From Luzula sylvatica (taxonomy: Eukaryota > Streptophyta > Magnoliopsida > Poales > Juncaceae), in NCBI GenBank assembly GCA_946800325.1, contig OX326956.1, forward strand, positions 10,457,167-10,521,166: a DNA stretch of 64,000 nt, given 5' to 3'. The first letter of the stretch is position 1. The number at the start of each line of letters is the position of its first letter. The notes under the pieces were generated by a model. The model had not been told where the DNA came from. It did not search any database and was given only the letters and a program-made list of their open reading frames with translations. A program made the position numbers and the translations under genes. Shown in pieces: positions 56,751-64,000 of this stretch.

Positions 56751-58200
56751 TATTATTTATTATTTATTTAATATTATTTAATTATTTATTAATATTATAA
56801 TTATTTCATTATAATTATTTATTATTTATAAATAAATTTAATATAATAATTATTTCATTATTTATTTATTTATTTATATTATTATTTAATTTTAATATAA
56901 ATTTAATATTATTTAATTATTTATTTATATTATTAATATAAATTTAATATTTATTTATTAATATTATAAATATTAAAATATAAATAATACAAATTTAATA
57001 TTATTTAATTATTTATTAAATTAAAATAAATTTAATATTATTTAATTATTAATTTATATATTATTAATATAAATTTTACTATTATTTAATTATTTATTAA
57101 TATTATAAATATTAAAATATTAATAATACAAATTTAATATTATTTAATTATTTATTAATATAAATTTAATATTATTTAATTATTTATTAATATTAATAAA
57201 ACAAATTTAATATTATTTAATTATTTATTAAAATAAATTTATTATTATTTAATTATTTATTTATTTATTTATATAAATTTAATATTATTTAATTATTTAT
57301 TAATATTATAAATAATAAAATATTAATAATACAAATTTAATATTATTTAATTATTTATTAAAATAAATTTATTATTTTTTAATTATTTATATTATTAATA
57401 TAAATTTAATATTATTTAATTATTTATTAATATTAATAATACAAATTTAATATTATTTAATTATTTATTAAAATAAATTTAATATTATTTAATTATTTAT
57501 TAATATTATAAATAATAAAATATTAATAATACAAATTTAATATTATTTAATTATTTATTAAAATAAATTTATTATTTTTTAATTATTTATTTATATTATT
57601 AATACAAATTTAATATTATTTAATTATTTATTAATATTAATAATACAAATTTATTATTATTTAATTATTTATTAAAATAAATTTATTATTATTTAATTAT
57701 TTATTTATATTATTAATATAAATTTAATATTATATAATTATTTATTTAATATTATAAATATTAAAATATTAATAATACAAATTTATTATTATTTAATTAT
57801 TTATTAAAATAAATTTATTATTTTTTAATTATTTATTTATATTATTAATATAAATTTAATATTATTTAATTATTTATTAATATTAATAATACAAATTTAT
57901 TATTATTTAATTATATATTAAAATAAATTTATTATTATTTAATTATTTATTTATATTATTAATATAAATTTAATATTATATAATTATTTATTAATATTAT
58001 AAATATTAAAATATTAATAATACAAATTTAATATTATTTAATTATTTATTAAAATAAATTTATTATTTTTTAATTATTTATTTATATTATTAATATAAAT
58101 TTAATATTATTTAATTATTTATTAATATTAATAATACAAATTTATTATTATTTAATTATATATTATGTAATTATTTATTTATATTATTAATATAAATTTA
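56750..58200. repeat. AT minisatellite within CACTA 2
   Basis: About 1.4 kb contains almost no G or C. It is built from words AAATTTAATATTATTTAA, TTATTTATTAATATTA and ATAATACAAATTTA. Higher-order blocks of about 150-220 bp are visible (for example each run to ATTAAAATATTAATAATAC). Confidence 0.93.
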
Positions 58201-58220
58201 ATAGAAATAGTGACATCAGA

Positions 58221-58402
58221 GTTCTGCGACGGCCCGCCGGAGAAGAGTTCTGCGACGGCCCGCCGGAGCAGACTTCTGCGACGGCCCGCCGGAGAAGAGT
58301 TCTGCGACGGCCCGCCGGAGAAGACTTCTGCGACGGCCCGCCGGAGAAGACTTCTGCGACGGCCCGCCGGAGAATACTTCTGCGGCCGCCCGCCGGAGAA
58401 GG
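58221..58402 (+). repeat. 26-bp tandem repeat, 7 copies
   Basis: Seven contiguous 26-bp units built on TTCTGCGACGGCCCGCCGG plus AGAAGA-type tails, with few differences. The core GACGGCCCGCCGG is a one-base variant of the element's subterminal palindrome GACGGCCCGTCGG, so the array is an amplified subterminal repeat. Confidence 0.93.
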
Positions 58403-58579
58403 TAAACCGTCGGAAATAGTGACATCAGCGACGGCCCGTCGGAAATAGTGACATTAGCGACGCCCCTTTCAGCGACGGGAGATCAGCGACGGGTTGCCGT
58501 CGGTAAAACTTTCAGCGACGGTTTTTGGGAGTATCAGCGACGGTTTTTACCGTCGCTGATACGCAGATCTGTTGTAGTG
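58403..58579. repeat. Right subterminal repeats of CACTA 2
   Basis: Seven or more copies of CAGCGACGG / CCGTCGCTG halves in both orientations, ending at the terminal TGTTGTAGTG. Confidence 0.88.
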
Positions 58580-59153
58580 TATGTTAAATCATATCATATT
58601 AGATTTAGCTTATATTATATTATATTATATCATATTTAACTATATTATATTTAATTATATTATATTATATTAAATAAAATATTATAATAAATGGGGATAT
58701 TTTAGTAAAATGTTGGAGGTATAAGAGAGTAACAAAGTTATCACCACAAAAAGTGGTGATAGCTTAATCCTCTCTTTTTAGTTTTTATACTTATCCTCTT
58801 TTATCCCTTCTAATAAATTATGTGTTTGGCAAGAAAAGAGCTAATAAAGTAGGTTATCCCCAACTTATCTTCCATCCAAACACCACCTTAAAGATCTATT
58901 GAGAATCTAACACGTGATGCATTCTTTGCCCGTCACGTCGTCATTTATTTTTTAATTTATATTTTTTTGCTCTTAGAGTTTTGTCCGCCACGTGGCCATT
59001 TTTTTTTCTCAGACTTTTTCAATTTTGACATTTCGCAAGGCATATTTGAAATTATATTAACAACACATACAAGTCAAAAAAAGAGAAGCAAAAACACAAA
59101 AAAATTGTAATCAACTAGAACAAACTTGTGTAATTGCGCGGGAGTACTGCTAG
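58580..59153 (+). mobile_element. Decayed Helitron 3' end (left end uncertain)
   Basis: The right end reads CTTGTGT-AATT-GCGCGGG, then AGTACTG and CTAG (59150-59153) followed by T. The right arm equals that of the Helitron at 20068. The left arm CTTGTGT would be CCCGCGC with C-to-T changes. The 5' end cannot be fixed; a TCTATTGAGAATC at about 58893 after an A is one candidate, which would make the element only ~260 bp. The text at 58690-58880 is unassigned; CCATCCAAACACCACCTTA near 58855 resembles a Harbinger-type MITE end. Confidence 0.55.
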
Positions 59154-59319
59154 TTAATATTAATATGATGGGAGTGACTATTTGCCACCACTTTGTTGTC
59201 GCCAGCCCGTCCATCACCAACCAAGCGGTGACAACCTGACTTTGACTATCTTAGGTAGAACTATTTTTTTGTTTTTTGAGTGTTCTCGTCATGCAACACT
59301 TTTTTTAAAGTGTTGTGTA

Positions 59320-59860
59320 TAGGGATGTCAATGGGGCGGATATTGCCCAAAACGACCCGAACCGTATTCGAAAAAATATCCGCATCCGAAAAAATATCCG
59401 GATCCGGATGGAATCGGATCTGAAACCGTATCCGTTTTTACGAGTATGGATCCAGATCTAGGAGCTATTTTTTTTTTATGGATCAGGATACTATCCGGAT
59501 CCGAATAAAATTTGTAAACGGATAACCGTTTTGTTGAAATCATGATCAAAATCATAGTAATACATAATAGACAATAACTAAATTTTAATATATATATAGT
59601 TTTAAAATTACAAAATAATCAAGACCTGAATTCTAAAAATATTATTATATTATTATATCATAATATCCGTTTTAATATCCGAATATGATCAGTATCCGTA
59701 TCCGTATCCGACAATATCCGAACCGTATCCATATCCGTTTAATATCCGAACCATATCCGGATCCGGGTAATACCGTATCCAGATCCGTATCCTAAAAAAA
59801 TATGGATCTGGATCTGGTATGGCCACTATCCGAACTGTATCCGAACCGTTGACACCCCTA
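59320..59860. mobile_element. Non-autonomous hAT element, 541 bp
   Basis: Ends TAGGGATGTCAATGG and CCGTTGACACCCCTA are inverted repeats of the widespread plant hAT type. The 8-bp duplication GTTGTGTA is exact on both sides (59312-59319 and 59861-59868). The interior is dominated by ATCCG words (TATCCGGATCCG, CCGTATCCG) and has no transposase. Confidence 0.92.
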
Positions 59861-59951
59861 GTTGTGTATAATATTACTAAAAAATATATTTCAAAAAATC
59901 TGACATTTAAGTAAATATATAACTAATATATTTATCTTGTATAAAAATATA

Positions 59952-61072
59952 AAGGGGAATTTTAAAAAAAACTCCAACTCCTAAAAAATTCCAAAAAAAC
60001 CCTATCCCAAACTTTTCATTTTCATCTAACCTCCTGTCACATCAAATTATCATTAAATTAATTTAATTAAAATGTTATATTTTCTAAATGAGCAAGTTTC
60101 CTTTCAAGCAAATTTTTTATTCTTAATAACAATAATAAATAATAAACAATTAATGGAAGAAAAAAAATGTATATATTATACAATATAATATAATATTATT
60201 AAATATTATATATTTATATTGTTTTATATTATATTATATTTTATGATATTATATGATGTTATATTATATACCATTATATTATATTATGTTATATTGTTTT
60301 ATATTATACTCAATTGTACTATACTAAATTATATTATATTATTTTATATTATTTTATTTTAAATTGGTTTATAGTATATTACCTTATATTATATTATATT
60401 ATATTATATTGTTTTATATTATATTATATTATATTATATTATATTATTTTATACTATATTATAGTATATTATATTATATTATATTATATTATATTGTTTT
60501 ATATCATATTATATTATTTTCTTTTCTTTTATATTATATATTGTTTTAAATTTTACTATATTAAATTATATTATATTACATTATAGGATAGTATATAATA
60601 TAATATAATATAAATCTAATATTATTATTATTCATGAATATAATTTGAAGAAATAATATTATAATGAAATACATGGATAGCTATATCCATGTATTTGAAA
60701 TACCAATTTTTTTTGTGTATAACAATATCCATCTTCTTATCCATGATTTCACCCTAATCCACCAAATCAAACAATGAATTGTATTGAAATCATGGATATC
60801 CAAATACAATACACCCTAATCCATCAAATCAAATGTGCCCTATATGTTAAAAATTATATATGGAGATTTTTAAATTAATAAAATAATACAAAAAGGTTTA
60901 ATAATTTAAATTTGAAAATTTGAGGGGTATTTTTATGAAATAAATCAACACCATGAAATGTTCTATAAGGGGTTAAATGAAAATGAAAATTTTGAAAAAG
61001 AATTTTTTTGGAGTATCCAAAAAGTGACGGATTTTTACATTTAAAAAATAGGGGTTGTTTGAAAACTTCCCA
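59952..61072. repeat. Imperfect inverted-repeat region enclosing a TATTA microsatellite
   Basis: The left ~120 bases (GGGGAATTTTAAAAAAAACTCC...) and right ~130 bases (...GTTTGAAAACTTCCC) are loosely inverted copies, similar in style to the element at 44862-45510. A TATTATATTA array lies at 60170-60605. Possibly an old MITE; no duplication was confirmed. Confidence 0.4.
60170..60605. repeat. TATTA/TTTTATA simple repeat
   Basis: About 430 bases of TATTATATTA and GTTTTATATTA units. Long open frames rich in Tyr, Ile and Leu here are repeat artefacts. Confidence 0.93.
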
Positions 61073-61123
61073 AAAATAAACTCCTATTAAAAATTCATAT
61101 AGTGCACACTTCCATAAAGTTAT

Positions 61124-61277
61124 TGAGTAATGATAGGGACACAAATACCAACCACAAATATGACAAAAATGTCTAAGTTTGTGTTTGATTTACGATTCAT
61201 ATATGCATAATTAACATTACAAACTTAATTATTTGTGACATATTTGTGGTTGGTATTTGTGACTCTATCATTACTCA
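61124..61277. mobile_element. MITE, 154 bp, with 7-bp target duplication
   Basis: Inverted ends of ~40 bp start TGAGTAATGATAG and include CACAAATACCAACCACAAAT, nearly perfect on both sides. AAGTTAT occurs directly before (61117-61123) and after (61278-61284). No coding capacity. The superfamily is not clear from the ends. Confidence 0.88.
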
Positions 61278-61284
61278 AAGTTAT

Positions 61285-63293
61285 TGTATACTCATGTCAA
61301 AAAACATATGTCACGTATTTAAAAAAATAAAAAATATATATTGAAGTTAAAATTATAAATCATACATTTTGAAAGGTTTCTGATAGGCGATATATCTAAA
61401 AATATTATATCGTAATCTAAAATATATATTGTATATATCTGAACATATATATTTGAGAAAGTTAAACAAAACATATATTTGTACTTCAAAGTTGCAGATA
61501 TATCACATATAAAAGTGCGTTAACACACACAAAATTTTTTAATTTTAGAAGGTATAATAAAAAATGTATTACACATCAAAAAGTTATATTGTAAGTAAAA
61601 ATAAATCTCTATTTAAAAAAAAAACTAGTTGGAACCGCATGCTAATTGTGCTTGCGGCGGAAATCTTTCCCATAGGCAAGGTCAAATTTATACTATTTAT
61701 ATTTATAAAATATTTTCCCAAAATAATGCTTATTAATATTAATATTAATATTTCTCCTTAAAGTTTAATGAAACTCTTGGCATGTTGATATGCGTTCATC
61801 TATTATTTATAATTCATTAGCATAACAAATACACACAGAGTATTATGGTCAAATGGCGTAAACTTTTGCTCACAATAATGATACTTTTGAGTATATATAT
61901 GATTATATCAATGATTTATCCACATTTCTTTTAAATTTTGTCCCTCATACTCCTTTTCAGTTTTCTTTTTCCTTTATCCTAATTTCGGGCAAAATATTTA
62001 TCCATCCAATAATGATGTTTTTGAGTAGTTTAATTGTGTATCACGCCACTTTCTGCAAGGTAAAGTGTTCTTATTCAGATTTTTTTTTATATATTTTTAG
62101 CGGAATTCAACAAAATGAATCTCAAATGTGAAATTGGATAGGGGTAAATAGACTTTTTCCGAGGTAAAGTGTGATGTTTTGTCAATTTTCTTTCGGTTTT
62201 TCTTATTGACCATGATACTTCTACTACTTCCCTAACATTTGCAACTGATTTTTGATTATTGTGATTAAACAACAAAGAAAATGGCTATTCATGGTGGTAA
62301 TTACCCGAGAGCTGATGCGATGTGCGCCGAGCAATGAAACTCAAGCCAGTATTATAGATAAATTTGGAATTTATGCCGATTGAGTTGAGAATTCGTATTC
62401 ATAAATTTGCACGAGTTATATATATTCATATGTTCTTTGTTTTTATATTTTTTTATTTTTTTTCCTATACAAGGCCGTGTTAATATTTTGTTATTTTAAT
62501 GAGCAACAAAATTTGCACGAGTCTTTTTATGTCGATTGACTCCTCAGCGGATGACGAACCCACTAGTATGTTCTAATATTCAATTCGATTTACGTAAAAA
62601 TATTAAATCTGGTAAATAAATTTGATAGATACTATATTTTTATTTCTTAAAGGCTTGGGAGCCAAACCGGAACTGAATTAATTAACCACGTATTGAACTA
62701 ATTGCAATCCAATTAAGTACAATAAGTGTTGCATCTTTTGGCAGTTAGTTTTTTTTTTCTTGCAAAAAATATACAATTATGTGTAATTACAGCAACTAAA
62801 TGAGGATAATTATAAAAAAGGAACTTTGCATAAAATAAACTTTAAACATAAAAAAAGAAGTATATATGTTAAAATGTGATAAATTTCTTACAATTCTATT
62901 TGTTTTGTTATTTAAATAAAATTGAATATTGTAGTTTATCTCAAGTCATCACTTTGAAATTTGATAGATACCTCATATTGGGTAATTTAAAACAGCAGCA
63001 AAAAAAAAATCTCCAAACAGAAAAGTCACATTTAATCAAATTTCCTCATTCAAGTTAAAGTATGCGAAAAGAAAAAATAATGGCATTATCTTAATATTTC
63101 AACCAATAAGGCAGGAGAGTATCCTACAGAACAGACATAAACGGAAAAAAGAAAAATAGGAAAAAAATATATAATCATGATAGTGGGCTACTATTTTGCT
63201 CGCAACTAACTATATTTCTCAAAACTGGTTTTGGAGAAATCTTCAGACAAGAAGAATATACAAAAATATCCAAGAAGCACCAAAATCAATGTT
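61285..63293. other. AT-rich intergenic DNA downstream of the second CDC20 gene
   Basis: No gene was recognised. From about 62910 the sequence resembles the flank downstream of the first CDC20 gene (shared CCAAACA.AAAAGTCACATTTAA and GGCAGGAGAGTA words), so the CDC20 duplication included at least a few hundred bases of 3' flank. Confidence 0.6.
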
Positions 63294-64000
63294 TCAGCGA
63301 ATATGGCTGTATCTGTTAGTGGGACCCACAACACGAACGCTCTTTGCAGCAGGTTTTTTAGCTTCTTCAGGAGTTCCAAATACATTCCAAAACCTAAGCG
63401 TCTCGTCTCCAGCAGCCGAAGCGACGGTACACCCATCAGGACTCTACAATTCAAATCAGCACAAATTACTTTAGGGACCCATTCACAATTACAAAATTTT
63501 CAGGGTTCAATTGCATAATCATATTTATATACCTGAGCCATGAAGAGGACACGAGAGGTATGACCATGAAGCTCGGTCATCTTAGTCATAGAGGGATACT
63601 TCCAAAGTGTGAGTTGGTTATCGGTGAAGCCATGCGAGCTCAACAATTCCTTCTCATTCTTATTCCACAGTAAAGAGCACACCTGAGACCCCGTATCCAC
63701 CGAATTTAAACACGCTCCTGTTCACACACATCACAAATTTGTCAGATTGAGTGTCATCATCAATAAAATAATTCAGTTTGCAAAAATTCAGTTATGAATA
63801 GTACCTGTATTGACATTCCAGAATTTAATACACCTGTCGCTCCCTCCTCCACCAGAGGCAAGCAAGTTGCTCTGATAAGGGCACCAAGCAAGGGCTTTAA
63901 CTGCGGCAGTGTGGTCTCTGAGTCTGTGAACAGGAGTGGACGAAGATAGGTTCCAAATATGGAGAAGATTATCATTTCCTCCTGAGGCCAGGTGTTGACC
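63294..64000 (-). CDS. CDC20: Second CDC20 gene, 3' part (cut by window edge)
   Basis: The last three exons of a paralogue of 45807-47715. Exon 6 is 63443-63294, ending in the same YSHIR-stop tail. Exon 5 is 63717-63533 (185 nt, identical length). Exon 4 ends at 63805 and runs past 64000. Splice sites and phases match the first gene. Protein changes are few (for example [15 protein letters not shown] becomes [15 protein letters not shown], and [11 protein letters not shown] becomes [11 protein letters not shown]). It appears intact in the part visible. Same role in APC/C activation is inferred. Confidence 0.93.

Larger units (their letters stand above)
52178..58579 (+). mobile_element. CACTA (En/Spm) transposon 2, internally deleted
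   Basis: A complete-ended element of 6402 bp. It starts CACTACAACATAT, ends TGTTGTAGTG, and is flanked by TAT on both sides (52175-52177, 58580-58582). About 600 bases at the left and 360 at the right carry dense subterminal CGACGGCCCGTCGG palindromes. A CT-rich leader (52820-53060) and T-rich introns follow. A broken TNP2-type transposase start and a short C-terminal exon-like piece remain. The interior is filled by ~1.4 kb of AT minisatellite. It would need a transposase in trans. Confidence 0.93.

Noticed and set aside
58210..58425. Open frames on both strands over the 26-bp repeats, and a CRISPR-like look of regular repeats
   Set aside because: Units are directly tandem without unique spacers, in a plant transposon end. 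They are neither a CRISPR array nor a gene.
60314..60586. A 90-codon Tyr/Ile/Leu-rich frame that could suggest a membrane protein
   Set aside because: It is a translation of TATTA simple repeat.

Overview
The window is AT-rich, repeat-dense nuclear DNA of a flowering plant, probably a eudicot. The evidence is spliced CDC20 genes, an intronless P-class PPR gene, PMEI genes, plant-type CACTA, Helitron, hAT and Ty1/copia elements, and a long nuclear copy of mitochondrial DNA (NUMT). I cannot name the species.

Layout. 1-3326: a non-autonomous LTR retrotransposon (184-2578, target duplication TCTAT) next to the right end of a CACTA element. 3327-7421: a PMEI-like gene (minus strand) and the start of a ~180-bp satellite. 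7422-15808: a ~8.4-kb NUMT inside the satellite, with a decayed atp1, a piece of large-subunit rRNA, a Ty3/gypsy integrase fragment and an unrecognised 149-codon frame. 15808-21490: satellite interrupted by a 3.35-kb Helitron. 21496-28707: a young non-autonomous Sirevirus-like copia element (TSD TGTAC) with 1.5-kb LTRs, a gag-like ORF and a 435-aa ORF in place of pol. 29252-32986: a second copy of the PMEI segment and its satellite, 24.76 kb from the first. 32987-36056: the left part of a second CACTA element and a copia 3' end whose LTR carries a hAT-like insertion. 36057-40180: old repeat remnants. 40185-42572: a PPR gene of restorer-of-fertility-like type. 45807-47715: a complete six-exon CDC20 gene. 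52178-58579: a complete-ended but internally deleted CACTA element (TSD TAT). 58580-63293: Helitron end, hAT element, MITE and simple repeats. 63294-64000: the 3' end of a second CDC20 gene, cut by the window edge.

Probable host genes are the two PMEI-like genes, the PPR gene and the two CDC20 genes, all on the minus strand. PMEI and CDC20 each occur as a tandem pair separated by repeats. The rest is transposons, satellite, microsatellite and organelle-derived DNA.

The most interesting signal is in the 21496-28707 element. Dozens of short palindromes of the form CCGTT-R-Y-AACGG lie just upstream of the LTR TATA box. A second array of the same motif lies upstream of a TATA-like box for the internal 435-aa ORF. 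Each palindrome is two back-to-back MYB-type half-sites. This suggests one shared regulatory input for the element and its cargo gene, either a host MYB factor or the cargo protein itself. Other notable points are the very uniform PPR repeats with a variable RNA-recognition code, a palindrome-loaded CACTA, and C-to-T decay of one Helitron hairpin arm.
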